Below, piece after piece: positions 40,942-48,638 of a stretch of 48,638 nt of DNA. Position 1 is the first letter of the stretch. Each line of letters begins with the position of its first letter. The notes beneath the pieces were generated by a model. That model ran no database searches, was not told where the DNA came from, and saw nothing but the letters and a program-made list of their open reading frames with translations. Made by a program: the position numbers and the translations under genes. Source of the stretch: Malaciobacter halophilus (GTDB taxonomy: Bacteria > Campylobacterota > Campylobacteria > Campylobacterales > Arcobacteraceae); contig NZ_NXIF01000011.1 of assembly GCF_002837275.1 (NCBI RefSeq), forward strand, positions 1 to 48,638, in the 5' to 3' direction.

Positions 40942-41280
40942 TTGATAAAAGAGTTTAGTTTATATTTTTTAGCAGCATTTTTTGAAATACTTGGTTGTTA
41001 TAGTTTTTGGATGGTTTTTAAACTTCAAAAATCATCTTTTTGGCTTTTTGTTGGAACTATTTCACTTATATTGTTTGCATTTTTACTTACAAAAGTAGAT
41101 TTAGAGTTTGCTGGACGAGCTTATGCTGTATATGGTGGGATTTATATCATATCTTCTTTGGCTTGGCTTTTTTTTGTAGAGAAACAAAGCTTTTCAAAAT
41201 ATGATATTATAGGTTCACTTATTATCTTTGTAGGAATTAGTATAATTTTACTTGGAAACCAAAAGCTTTTAAATAGTTAA
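40942..41280 (+). CDS. YnfA/UPF0060-family membrane protein (TTG start)
   Basis: The 112-residue protein has four hydrophobic helices and the YnfA pattern: FFEILGCYSFWMVFKLQKSSFWLFVG, GRAYAVYGGIYIISSLAWLFFVE and DIIGSLIIFVGISIILLG. The start is a TTG with GGAG six bases upstream; no ATG is available before the first helix. YnfA-like proteins resemble small multidrug carriers, but the substrate is unknown. It converges on the racemase gene with a 2-base gap. Confidence 0.88.
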   Translation: MIKEFSLYFLAAFFEILGCYSFWMVFKLQKSSFWLFVGTISLILFAFLLTKVDLEFAGRAYAVYGGIYIISSLAWLFFVEKQSFSKYDIIGSLIIFVGISIILLGNQKLLNS

Positions 41281-41282
41281 TA

Positions 41283-41975
41283 CTATTTTAAAGCCTTTTT
41301 TACAGCCTCACTTGCATGTATATATGTCGTATCAAATAGTTTTGTTTTAGTATCCATTTGAGATACCAACATACCTATTTCTGTACAACCTAAAATAACA
41401 CCTTGTGCACCTCGATTGCTAAGTGAATCTATTATTCTTAAATACTCTTTTTTTGATGTTTCTTTTATTGAACCTTTACATAACTCTTCATATATGATTT
41501 CATGAACTATTTTTATATCTTCTTCATTTGGAACAATTACTTCAATATCAAAACTCTTTTGAATACTATTTTTATAAAACTCTTCTTTCATAGTAAAAGT
41601 AGTACCTAAGAGTCCTACTTTTGAAATACCTTCATCTTGAAGTTTTTTTCCTGTTGCATATGCAATATGCAAAATAGGAATATTGATATTATCTTGTATA
41701 ACAGGAGCTACTTTATGCATAGTATTTGTACATATAACTAAAAAATCAGCATTTGCATTTTGAATATTTTTAGCTGCCTCACTTAAGATACTTGCTGTTT
41801 CTTCCCATCTATTTTCATGTTGAAGTTTCTCTATCTCATCAAAATCTACACTATAAAGAACTACTTTTGCACTATGCAATCCACCAAGTTGTTTTTTAAC
41901 TTCTTCATTGATTTGTTTGTAGTATAAAGCAGTACTTTCCCAACTCATTCCACCAAGTAATCCTATAGTTTTCAT
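41283..41975 (-). CDS. Aspartate/glutamate racemase family protein
   Basis: The 230-residue protein begins MKTIGLLGGMSWESTALYYKQINEEV. It has the two catalytic cysteines in FLVICTNTMHK and VILGCTEIGML, the hallmark of PLP-independent Asp/Glu racemases. The YgeA-type opening suggests an amino-acid racemase with broad specificity, not MurI. The ABM protein upstream is only 9 bases away, in the same operon. Confidence 0.9.
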   Translation of the reverse strand: MKTIGLLGGMSWESTALYYKQINEEVKKQLGGLHSAKVVLYSVDFDEIEKLQHENRWEETASILSEAAKNIQNANADFLVICTNTMHKVAPVIQDNINIPILHIAYATGKKLQDEGISKVGLLGTTFTMKEEFYKNSIQKSFDIEVIVPNEEDIKIVHEIIYEELCKGSIKETSKKEYLRIIDSLSNRGAQGVILGCTEIGMLVSQMDTKTKLFDTTYIHASEAVKKALK

Positions 41976-41984
41976 TTTATTCCT

Positions 41985-42287
41985 TTAAATCTTTACAAAA
42001 GACACATCATCACTTTTTATAAATTGAACATCAAATGTTTCATTTTCAACACAATCTCTTAATTTTGGAACATATGTTTTAACATGTTCTGCTTCAAGGT
42101 GTAAATCAAGTAGCTCTTGTGAACTCCATCTTTCAATAGTTAAAAATACATCACCATCAATAAATGACTCATATTGTTCACAACCTTTTTCATTTACTGC
42201 ATATTCATATTGTAAAATATCAGCTATTTTTCTTAATTCTTCATGTTTATCTTTTTTTATTTTTGCTTTTACTATTGCAATAATCAT
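41985..42287 (-). CDS. ABM-domain putative quinol monooxygenase (third copy)
   Basis: The 100-residue protein has IIAIVKAKIKKDKHEELRKIADILQYEYAVNEKGCEQYESFIDG and VFLTIERWSSQELLDLHLEAEHVKTYVPKLRD, a full ABM domain. It is the third such gene in 14 kb and differs clearly from the other two. It precedes the racemase gene. Substrate unknown. Confidence 0.87.
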   Translation of the reverse strand: MIIAIVKAKIKKDKHEELRKIADILQYEYAVNEKGCEQYESFIDGDVFLTIERWSSQELLDLHLEAEHVKTYVPKLRDCVENETFDVQFIKSDDVSFVKI

Positions 42288-42320
42288 TATAAAGTATTCC
42301 TTATTATTAATTTTATTTTA

Positions 42321-43037
42321 TCAATCAGTTAAATAATACTCAACTGTTGAAACAACTCTTATTTTTTTTATTTGAGGGTTGTTTTTATCTCTTTGTGAGA
42401 TTGAAAATTGACCTTGTGAAGCTTTTTTTATCTTACCTAATTTGCTATTTGAGTCTATTGCAAATTTTTGAGCAACTTCTCTTGCTTTTTTTGTAGCTTC
42501 TTCTATCATTTTAGGTTTTACTTCATTTAATCTTGTAAAAATATACTCTGTTTTATTGTTATAATTTTCTCCTGAAAAAACAATACCTTGTTTTCCAAGT
42601 TTTGATAAAGATTTTTTTACATCTCTTACTTTATCAATATTTTTTGAATATACAGTTATTGTTTGTTTTGCATTATATCTATAGTTTATTTTTTCACTTC
42701 CATACTGTTGTGCAACTTTATCTGTAATTATAGGAGCAGAAAAACTTATTTCACTTCTTTTTATACCATTTGAACTCAAAAAATCATCTATTTTTTTATT
42801 GTTTTGCTCTACTGTTTTATACAACTCTTCAAGGTTGTTACTAACTTGTGTATAAGAAATCGGCCAAATAACAATATCTGCTTTATACTCTTTTTGAGAT
42901 AAGCCCTTTACTTTTACTGTTCTATCATACTGCTTATACTCAACAACAGCATTTTTAAAAAAATATCCCAAAGTACTTAAACCCAAAAATATAAATACCC
43001 CCAAAATAAAAAAGTTTGTTTTACTATTTTGTTCCAT
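42321..43037 (-). CDS. SIMPL-domain protein with N-terminal membrane anchor
   Basis: The 238-residue protein has a membrane helix at about residues 9-27 and then a SIMPL (DUF541) domain: VKVKGLSQKEYKADIVIWPISYTQVSNNLEELYKTVEQN and TRLNEVKPKMIEEATKKAREVAQKFAIDSNSKLGKIKKASQGQFSI. These proteins are periplasmic or membrane-anchored and form oligomers; function is poorly defined. The gene is separate from its neighbours. Confidence 0.88.
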   Translation of the reverse strand: MEQNSKTNFFILGVFIFLGLSTLGYFFKNAVVEYKQYDRTVKVKGLSQKEYKADIVIWPISYTQVSNNLEELYKTVEQNNKKIDDFLSSNGIKRSEISFSAPIITDKVAQQYGSEKINYRYNAKQTITVYSKNIDKVRDVKKSLSKLGKQGIVFSGENYNNKTEYIFTRLNEVKPKMIEEATKKAREVAQKFAIDSNSKLGKIKKASQGQFSISQRDKNNPQIKKIRVVSTVEYYLTD

Positions 43038-43100
43038 TTGTTTTCCTTTTTTTACTTATAAAAATAAATAAATTCAATTATACATTAACATAATATTTTT

Positions 43101-43556
43101 CTAATTAAAAGTCATTGAATAATTAATAAGTAATTGATTATCTCTTTTTATAATATTTCTCTTTATTACTTTAAACCCATACTTTTCAAAAAAAGGTTTT
43201 GCAGTAATACTTGCATCAACTCTTAATTTTTCAATCTCATTTTGTCTTGCTTTTTTAAAAATATAAAGTAGCAATGCTTTTCCAAGCCCTTTTCCTTGAT
43301 ACTCATGATGTACATAAAAACAATCAATATAATCTTCATAAAACTCTGCAAAACCAACTAACTTTTCATCATGTATAGCTAAATATGGTTTTGTTTTATT
43401 TAATTTTTTTTCCCAAACCTCATAATCAATATCTAACTTTGCCCAAGCATTTAACTGCTCTTTTGTATAATCTTTATTGCATGTTTTATGAATGCTGTTT
43501 GTAAATAGTTCAGGTATTTGTTTTGAATAGTTTTTATTGTAATTTATTATCTGCAT
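43101..43556 (-). CDS. GNAT-family N-acetyltransferase
   Basis: The ATG at 43556 gives 151 residues; a TTG start upstream would overlap hipA. The frame has YVHHEYQGKGLGKALLLYIFKKARQNEIEKLRVDASITAKPFFEKYGFKVIKRN, the acetyl-CoA loop (QGKGLGKAL) and the terminal GNAT motif. The acceptor cannot be told. It starts 11 bases after the hipA stop and may be expressed with the toxin locus. Confidence 0.88.
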   Translation of the reverse strand: MQIINYNKNYSKQIPELFTNSIHKTCNKDYTKEQLNAWAKLDIDYEVWEKKLNKTKPYLAIHDEKLVGFAEFYEDYIDCFYVHHEYQGKGLGKALLLYIFKKARQNEIEKLRVDASITAKPFFEKYGFKVIKRNIIKRDNQLLINYSMTFN

Positions 43557-43566
43557 TTTATACTTT

Positions 43567-44706
43567 CTAAGACCATTTTTCAATCAAATTATCAATAAAT
43601 TCTGATAGTTTTTCATCTTTTTTATAACTCTTTGCTTCTTCTATAATCTCATCTTTTGCTTTTACACATAGTTCATAAAGTTCTTTAACCTCTTTTGCTG
43701 TCAAATCACAAAACTCTCTACCAAACCTTAAAAGTTGCTTTTCTTTCCACCATTTTTTACTTCCTAAAAGATGAAGTGCTGGTATATCATTTTTGATATA
43801 CACTGTTGTAGTTACCACATCATAAGCAGGAGCCAATTTTATATTTGAAATATCTTCATAAATCAAGCCAAAGTTTTTAAGGTGAGCATCTCCATTTTTT
43901 AATAAAAAATTTATAACTATCATTTTAAAGAAGTTTGCTAAAGACTCTTTCTTATATTTGGGTGATACAAAAGTCTTTATGGTTTTTGCTATTTGTTCAT
44001 AAGTCCCTTCATATTTGTCATCACGATTTTTCCCAAAAAGTACGCACATATCTTCAAAACCTAAATAAGTATTGTCCTCTTTTATATCAAATCTTTTCAT
44101 GATAAAAAGTTTTCTATCTTGGGATAAATAAAATTCAGGTACACAAATATTTGCTTTTTGAACAACTCTCATACACAAGTATTCATTAAGTGCCAGTTCT
44201 TGGTACTCTTCACCCCAAGACTTCACAATATAATCTTCAAGTTTTAATGTAGCTTTGTTTTCTATTTGAGCTAAAACCTTTGGTTGAACTCCAGAAATTG
44301 GTGAATTTAAAGCAAATCTAGATACTAGTTCATCAAACAGTTTTTCATTTGAAGAATGAAGTAAATCATCTAAAACAAGAGGTTTTAACTCTACTTTTAA
44401 ATCTTGCTCATAAGAAACTCTTCCTTTTATACTTGGTGACATAAGTTTTAATAAACCAAAATCATCAGTCTTTGTGAACTTTGAAAAATGCTTTTTGATT
44501 ATAGATAATAAATACCCCTCAGGTAAGTGCATTTCAAATAATGGATGAAGATTTTTACTATTCCAAGATTTAGTACGAACTGGCATAGTAAGTGAGATAA
44601 ACTCTTTTTTATCTTCAGTTTTATAAGAAAAAATATACTCATTTTCTTCAAAAGACAAAATACCTGATACTTTAGAGTCAACCTTTACAGTTAAAAAATC
44701 ATTCAT
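43567..44706 (-). CDS. hipA: HipA-family serine/threonine kinase toxin
   Basis: The 379-residue protein shows HipA landmarks: SPISGVQPKVL (137-145, the P-loop-like regulatory serine region), FIMKRFDI, KNGDAHLKNFGL (270-281, catalytic Asp273 and Asn278) and LAPAYDVVTT with metal-binding Asp296. HipA kinases phosphorylate translation factors such as glutamyl-tRNA synthetase and induce dormancy. The catalytic residues appear complete. It is a single-polypeptide form of near-standard length (E. coli 440) and overlaps its antitoxin by 8 bases. Confidence 0.92.
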   Translation of the reverse strand: MNDFLTVKVDSKVSGILSFEENEYIFSYKTEDKKEFISLTMPVRTKSWNSKNLHPLFEMHLPEGYLLSIIKKHFSKFTKTDDFGLLKLMSPSIKGRVSYEQDLKVELKPLVLDDLLHSSNEKLFDELVSRFALNSPISGVQPKVLAQIENKATLKLEDYIVKSWGEEYQELALNEYLCMRVVQKANICVPEFYLSQDRKLFIMKRFDIKEDNTYLGFEDMCVLFGKNRDDKYEGTYEQIAKTIKTFVSPKYKKESLANFFKMIVINFLLKNGDAHLKNFGLIYEDISNIKLAPAYDVVTTTVYIKNDIPALHLLGSKKWWKEKQLLRFGREFCDLTAKEVKELYELCVKAKDEIIEEAKSYKKDEKLSEFIDNLIEKWS

Positions 44707-44944
44707 TTCTTAAATCCTCTAATGTAGGAAATAGACTTTTTTGTTTGATATAAAATTCATACCCCAAATAATCAAGTATTTGCATAACTTTTTTTATCCC
44801 CACATCCACACCTCTTCCATTTTCTAATGAAGAAAGTGTCGCTCGCGAAATTTTTAAATCATCACAAATCTTTGATTGAGATATAAAGTTTTCTTTTCTA
44901 TATTTTTTTATTTCTAATCCTAGTTCTTTTAAATCCACTTTCAT
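44699..44944 (-). CDS. hipB: HipB-type helix-turn-helix antitoxin
   Basis: The 81-residue protein is an XRE-type helix-turn-helix: EIKKYRKENFISQSKICDDLKISRATLSSLENGRGVDVGIKKVMQILDYLGYEFYI. It should bind HipA and repress the operon. It starts just after a long inverted repeat and within reach of a good -10/-35 promoter. The C-terminal tail (KQKSLFPTLEDLRNE) is acidic and may occupy the HipA surface. The start is the ATG nearest the operator. Confidence 0.9.
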   Translation of the reverse strand: MKVDLKELGLEIKKYRKENFISQSKICDDLKISRATLSSLENGRGVDVGIKKVMQILDYLGYEFYIKQKSLFPTLEDLRNE

Positions 44945-44948
44945 CTCT

Positions 44949-45010
44949 TTTGTAAAATATATTAGACATTCTATAATTTTATTTATATTTTGTCAAATAT
45001 ATTATACAAA
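44949..45010 (-). promoter_or_regulatory. Long inverted-repeat operator and promoter of hipBA
   Basis: TTTGTAAAATATATTAGACA (44949-44968) and the complement of 44991-45010 (TTTGTATAATATATTTGACA) match at 18 of 20 bases. They face each other across 22 bases. The centres are 42 bases apart, four helical turns. On the minus strand a TTGACA (44991-44996) and a TAGAAT (44968-44973) are 17 bases apart, so the promoter lies between and inside the arms. HipB binding to both arms would shut it off (inference). Confidence 0.75.
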
Positions 45011-45015
45011 TAATG

Positions 45016-45042
45016 CAACTAATTCTTTTGAATTGTTAGTTG
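45016..45042 (-). terminator. Hairpin between KAP NTPase gene and hipB operator
   Basis: CAACTAA (45016-45022) pairs with TTAGTTG (45036-45042), and TTC/GAA extends it inside, around TTTT. It lies downstream of the KAP gene on the minus strand. No clear T-run follows, so termination is uncertain. Confidence 0.4.
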
Positions 45043-45071
45043 TTAAAGGAAGAATATAAATGAAGCTTTTT

Positions 45072-46889
45072 TCATAATCGTCTATTATTTAGCTTTTTTA
45101 TTTCTTCTATTTTACTCAATGCAATTTTTAGATTTTTAATTATCTGTTCATTTAGATTGTATGTGCTTAATTTTCCTTTATTTTCCTTAATATATTTTTC
45201 AGATTTTTTTAATAACTTTTTTAAGAATATATCCTCTTCAAATAATATTTCTTTTCCTTGATAATACCTATCTTTTAAAATTCCTCCAAAATAATGCATA
45301 GTTAAACCATCTGCTTTTATGAGTGCATTAAATAATTCATCTATATTTATCTTATTTAATATTGGTTTATATCTATAATCAATTTTTCCTCTATTATTCA
45401 TACCATCTAACAAATCAAGAACTAATTGCCTATTTTTTTCTTTTATTGCTAAAATAATTTTTTTTGAATCTTCTTTTTGCTTTAATATCTTTTTTTCTTC
45501 CAAAACTTCATTTACATGATTTTTCAATTTTTCAAAATTTCCACATTCAAAATATGCAATATTTTCATAAGAATCTGAAAAATCAACATTTTCAATAATA
45601 TAAATATCCTCTATACAAATGATACCTTCATCAAATAATAGTTTAAAATTCTTTTTTGCTAAATCAAAGAGTTTTTCAAATTCTATAACTAATAACTCTT
45701 TTTCTTGAAAATACAATAACATTGAAGCTACTAATTTAAAACATTTGTAATCCTTATATTCATTAGATTTAAACTTTTTAAATACATCTTTTAGTAATAC
45801 TTCAAATTCATCATCTGTTAAATTATGAAAATAACTTAATTTTTTCCATGAAGAAGTATTATCATTAATATAATATTTACTATTTTTTAAAGCTTCATTT
45901 ATACTTTCTTTTTGAATATTTGAATTAATTAATATTTCTTTCCATTGACCAATAGGAATAATTACATTTGAATTATCATCAAGTCTATATTTAGAGAAAG
46001 AAGATAATTCTTCTTTCTTTTTAAAAGAAAACAATGATAAAAAATTAGAGTTTTGTTCATCATTAAGTAAATCTAAAACTTCATTATTTCCTTGTCTGAT
46101 TTCAAAAGAAAAAAGAAAAAACCAATATAAAATATCTTTAATTATCTCTTCTTTTTTATAATGTTCTATTAAAACTTCATCATGAAACCTCTCAAAATCA
46201 AGTAAATTTTGTCTTAAAAACCTAAGGTTATTTGAGCCTGATTTTTCAAAAAGTTCTAATATATTTGATTTCTCTTTTTCTAATATATTTTCTTTTACAC
46301 TTTTATCATTTTCTAATTCAGTTAAAAAACTATCATATGCTTCATTTGGACGTGTTTTAAACTCAAAAGTTTTTCCAACAAGTTTTTCTTTTATTTTTTT
46401 GTATTTCTTAGTTTTATTAAGTTCTTCTTCATTTGCTATTAATATTACTTTATAATTTTGATGCTCAACAAAATTGTTTATATAACCTAACAAATCAACT
46501 ATTTTTAAACTACATCTTTCTATATCGTCAAATATTAAAACTCTTTTTTTTGCATTTAAAGATGATAATGATTTTTTAATTTCTTTTAGTGAACCTCTTA
46601 TTTTTTCACTTATTAAAGCATTTGCAAGTTTTGATACATAGATGGTTTTTTCATTAAAAATTTCTGGATTAGTAGCTTGTAAAAACTTAGTTTCAATTTC
46701 ATCATAAGAAGTCACACCATACAAACTTACATAAATATATTTTTGTTTATTTTTATCTAAGTTCTTTTTATATTTATTTATAAAATGTGTTTTTCCACTT
46801 CCCCATTTTCCTTTTAAAAGGACTGCATACTGGGGATTTGGAAGTTTTGTATAATAATCTAAAAATTCATCAATGTGTTTATTTGGCAT
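45072..46889 (-). CDS. KAP-type P-loop NTPase
   Basis: The 605-residue protein has Walker A GKWGSGKT (27-34) and Walker B VLIFDDIER (117-125), both at the N-terminus, as in KAP-family NTPases. After about residue 250 the sequence is mostly Lys/Glu-rich helices that I cannot assign. There are no clear membrane segments. KAP NTPases occur in some defence systems (for example as QatA) and in phage or plasmid genes. The gene is unusually AT-rich even here, and its neighbours are a toxin-antitoxin pair and an ORF6N protein, so it may be transferred. A stand-alone defence role is inference. Confidence 0.8.
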   Translation of the reverse strand: MPNKHIDEFLDYYTKLPNPQYAVLLKGKWGSGKTHFINKYKKNLDKNKQKYIYVSLYGVTSYDEIETKFLQATNPEIFNEKTIYVSKLANALISEKIRGSLKEIKKSLSSLNAKKRVLIFDDIERCSLKIVDLLGYINNFVEHQNYKVILIANEEELNKTKKYKKIKEKLVGKTFEFKTRPNEAYDSFLTELENDKSVKENILEKEKSNILELFEKSGSNNLRFLRQNLLDFERFHDEVLIEHYKKEEIIKDILYWFFLFSFEIRQGNNEVLDLLNDEQNSNFLSLFSFKKKEELSSFSKYRLDDNSNVIIPIGQWKEILINSNIQKESINEALKNSKYYINDNTSSWKKLSYFHNLTDDEFEVLLKDVFKKFKSNEYKDYKCFKLVASMLLYFQEKELLVIEFEKLFDLAKKNFKLLFDEGIICIEDIYIIENVDFSDSYENIAYFECGNFEKLKNHVNEVLEEKKILKQKEDSKKIILAIKEKNRQLVLDLLDGMNNRGKIDYRYKPILNKINIDELFNALIKADGLTMHYFGGILKDRYYQGKEILFEEDIFLKKLLKKSEKYIKENKGKLSTYNLNEQIIKNLKIALSKIEEIKKLNNRRL

Positions 46890-46922
46890 AATTCACCTCT
46901 TTATTCAAATTTTTTATTATAT

Positions 46923-47471
46923 CTAATTATTTTTTTTAACCCTAAACCCCATCACTTTATCATCTGTCTTTTTTGTATCTTCAAGGATTTGAGTGAGTAG
47001 CTCAAAGGCTGTTTTGATATGTTTAGTATTTTGTGTTGTTTGATTTTTATTTAGTTTCAAATCTTCTTTTAGATTTTTTAGTTCTATTACTATATCTTTA
47101 TATGTAAGTGCAAACTCTCTAAGCTTTGTAAAGGTTCGCATAATATTTATAGTAACTTCGGTTGCTACTTTACTTTTTAAAACAGTTGCAAGCATATATA
47201 CACCTTGCTCAGTAAATACTTTTGGATTATATTTTCTATTATTTAAGCTATTTTTAAAGGTCGAAAATTTCGACCTCAAAATTTCTGTTTCTTCTTTTGT
47301 CAATTCAAAATAAAAATCTTCAGGAAATTTTTCAGGGTTGTTTTTAACAGCTTCATTTATTCTTTTGGTTTCTACTTGATAAAGAGTTGCCAAGTCACTA
47401 TCTAACATCACTTTTAAGTTACGAATATCATAGATTTGATTTTCAATCAATTGTTTTGGTAAGTTTTCCAT
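46923..47471 (-). CDS. ORF6N-domain protein
   Basis: The 182-residue protein has the ORF6N DNA-binding domain: IYDIRNLKVMLDSDLATLYQVETKRINEAVKNNPEKFPEDFYFELT, then FTEQGVYMLATVLKSKVATEVTINIMRTF. A C-terminal coiled coil follows. ORF6N proteins are common in phages and in Campylobacterota chromosomes, with unclear roles. It lies 33 bases upstream of the KAP gene on the same strand and may be co-expressed. A GGAG site precedes the start. Confidence 0.9.
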   Translation of the reverse strand: MENLPKQLIENQIYDIRNLKVMLDSDLATLYQVETKRINEAVKNNPEKFPEDFYFELTKEETEILRSKFSTFKNSLNNRKYNPKVFTEQGVYMLATVLKSKVATEVTINIMRTFTKLREFALTYKDIVIELKNLKEDLKLNKNQTTQNTKHIKTAFELLTQILEDTKKTDDKVMGFRVKKNN

Positions 47472-47553
47472 AGAACTACTCCATAATCAATATAAAGTAA
47501 TTCTATCAGTTTTTTACAAAAATAATAAAAAATATTACATAATGTAACCAAAT

Positions 47554-48638
47554 CTAAAAGTTTTTAATCAAATCCACATAAACAGCAGTTAATCCCTCTA
47601 CTTCTTTAACAGTTGTTCTCTCTCCTACAGAATGGATAGTATCATTTATAACTCCAAACTCAATAGCTTCTATTCCAAAGGCTCCAAAATACCTAGCATC
47701 AGAAGTTCCACCAGCAGTTGAGTGTTTTGTTGTTACTTTTAAAACCTCTTTTATAGAGTTTTCCATAGCACGTACTACTTTTGATTCTTTGTTTGTTACA
47801 AATGGAAAAGAGCCTTGTGTAGTTTTAAACTCATAGTCTAAACCCTCTAAGTTTTTATGAATAAATTTTTCTACGTCTTCTCTTTTTGTGTTTGTTGAGT
47901 TTCTTACATTGAACATAAGTTTTAAATCTGGTGGTGTTACATTTGTTACTTGCATTCCACCTCTAATATCAGTGATTACCATTTTACTAGGAGCAAAATA
48001 TTCATCTCCATTATCAAGATTATGTCCTGCTAATTTTGGTAAAATCTCTGCAAAGTTATGTACTGGATTTATACATTTTTCAGGATAAGCTGCATGACCT
48101 TGTTTACCTTTTATAGTTATATATCCATTTATACTTCCACGTCTTCCAACTTTAATAGCATCTCCAAAAATCTCTTCACAAGTAGGCTCTGCAACTACTG
48201 CATAATTTGGAATAAAGTCAATCTCTTTTAAGTGCTCTAGCATTTTGATAGTTCCATAAGTTCCTTCGCCCTCTTCATCACTTGTCATCAAAATACTTAA
48301 TGTTCCATCAAAATCAACTGCATGTTTACAAGCATATAAAAAAGCTGCATCTCCACTTTTCATATCTTGAGTTCCCCTTGCAGTTATAACACCATCAATA
48401 ATATCTGCAGCAAAAGGTTCAACTTCCCACCCCTCACCTACTGGAACTACATCAATATGTCCAGCAAAACACAAATGCTGTTTTTTTTCATTAAATTTTT
48501 TATAAAAAAATCTATTTTTTACACCTTCCATATCTACTTTTATACAATTCCAAGTATCACCTAAATACTCTTCAATAAAATCAAAAGCCCCATCATCATC
48601 TGGTGTAATTGATTTAAATCTCAATAATTTTTGGAATA
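47554..48638 (-). CDS. dapE: Succinyl-diaminopimelate desuccinylase (5' end outside window)
   Basis: The visible part reads through the window edge in the frame KLLRFKSITPDDDG, the normal DapE opening, so only about the first 10 residues are missing. HIDVVPVGEGW, TRGTQDMKSGDAAFLYA, LMTSDEEGEGTYGT, GRRGSINGYITIKGKQGHAAYPE and HSTAGGTSDARYF match DapE. The metal ligands of the M20 fold are present. It removes succinate from N-succinyl-diaminopimelate in the lysine/peptidoglycan pathway. It is unrelated to the accessory genes downstream and marks the return to core chromosome. Confidence 0.93.
   Translation of the reverse strand, partial: FQKLLRFKSITPDDDGAFDFIEEYLGDTWNCIKVDMEGVKNRFFYKKFNEKKQHLCFAGHIDVVPVGEGWEVEPFAADIIDGVITARGTQDMKSGDAAFLYACKHAVDFDGTLSILMTSDEEGEGTYGTIKMLEHLKEIDFIPNYAVVAEPTCEEIFGDAIKVGRRGSINGYITIKGKQGHAAYPEKCINPVHNFAEILPKLAGHNLDNGDEYFAPSKMVITDIRGGMQVTNVTPPDLKLMFNVRNSTNTKREDVEKFIHKNLEGLDYEFKTTQGSFPFVTNKESKVVRAMENSIKEVLKVTTKHSTAGGTSDARYFGAFGIEAIEFGVINDTIHSVGERTTVKEVEGLTAVYVDLIKNF

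Noticed and set aside
43557-43583. TTG start for the acetyltransferase inside hipA
   Set aside because: It would add nine unconserved residues; the ATG at 43556 fits the family start better.
1-48638. tRNA, rRNA, CRISPR arrays and insertion sequences
   Set aside because: Gaps are short and no cloverleaf, direct-repeat array or transposase sequence was seen.

Overview
This is a very AT-rich, gene-dense stretch of chromosome. It most likely comes from an Arcobacter-type member of the Campylobacterota: short intergenic gaps, many ATGA start/stop overlaps, AAGGA-type ribosome sites, HipA/ORF6N accessory genes and CetB-like energy-taxis proteins all point that way. The genus assignment is inference from style and gene content, not a database match. 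No rRNA, tRNA, CRISPR array or insertion sequence was recognised.

Region by region. (1) 1-1.8 kb: the tail of an outer-membrane barrel gene with its terminator, and a YbiT-type ABC-F gene on the minus strand. (2) 1.9-8.8 kb: three tightly overlapping signalling genes, namely a membrane hybrid histidine kinase with three receivers, a CheB-CheR fusion, and a receiver-kinase. (3) 8.8-14.6 kb: a molybdate operon, modE, modA, a MOP-domain protein, modB, modC, then a second modA/modB pair without its own ATPase, and modD. It is preceded by a ModE-like palindrome. (4) 14.6-22.7 kb: thiE-like, an EAL phosphodiesterase, a (6-4)-photolyase-like protein lacking most iron-sulfur ligands, a radical-SAM/DUF4130 putative DNA-repair pair, two tiny membrane peptides, a lipocalin lipoprotein, a TIGR03643-type protein, a phasin-like protein, and a UbiB-family kinase that appears to start at a non-canonical ATA codon. 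(5) 22.8-28 kb: a PAS protein and NIT-domain chemoreceptor pair, a FAD oxidoreductase and a class II cyclic-nucleotide phosphodiesterase. (6) 28-43.5 kb: small redox and detoxification enzymes (nitroreductase, MdaB-like, three ABM monooxygenases, carboxymuconolactone decarboxylase family), HxlR and AraC regulators, several transporters (AEC, DMT, NhaD, SLC13, YnfA), and a decayed HPP gene. (7) 43.5-47.5 kb: an accessory patch with HipBA and a striking inverted-repeat operator, a KAP-type P-loop NTPase and an ORF6N protein. (8) 47.5 kb to the end: dapE, cut by the window edge.

How genes work together. The mod genes form one regulated uptake system in which one ATPase probably serves two binding-protein/permease sets. 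The photolyase, radical-SAM, lipocalin, TIGR03643 and FAD-oxidoreductase genes resemble a light- and oxidative-damage cluster of marine bacteria (from general knowledge). The hybrid kinase, CheB-CheR and receiver-kinase are probably one translationally coupled relay. The best candidates for something new are the CetB-like/NIT-receptor pair, the photolyase without its cluster, the micropeptide pair, the two-permease molybdate operon, the ATA-start ubiB, and the HipBA/KAP/ORF6N patch.
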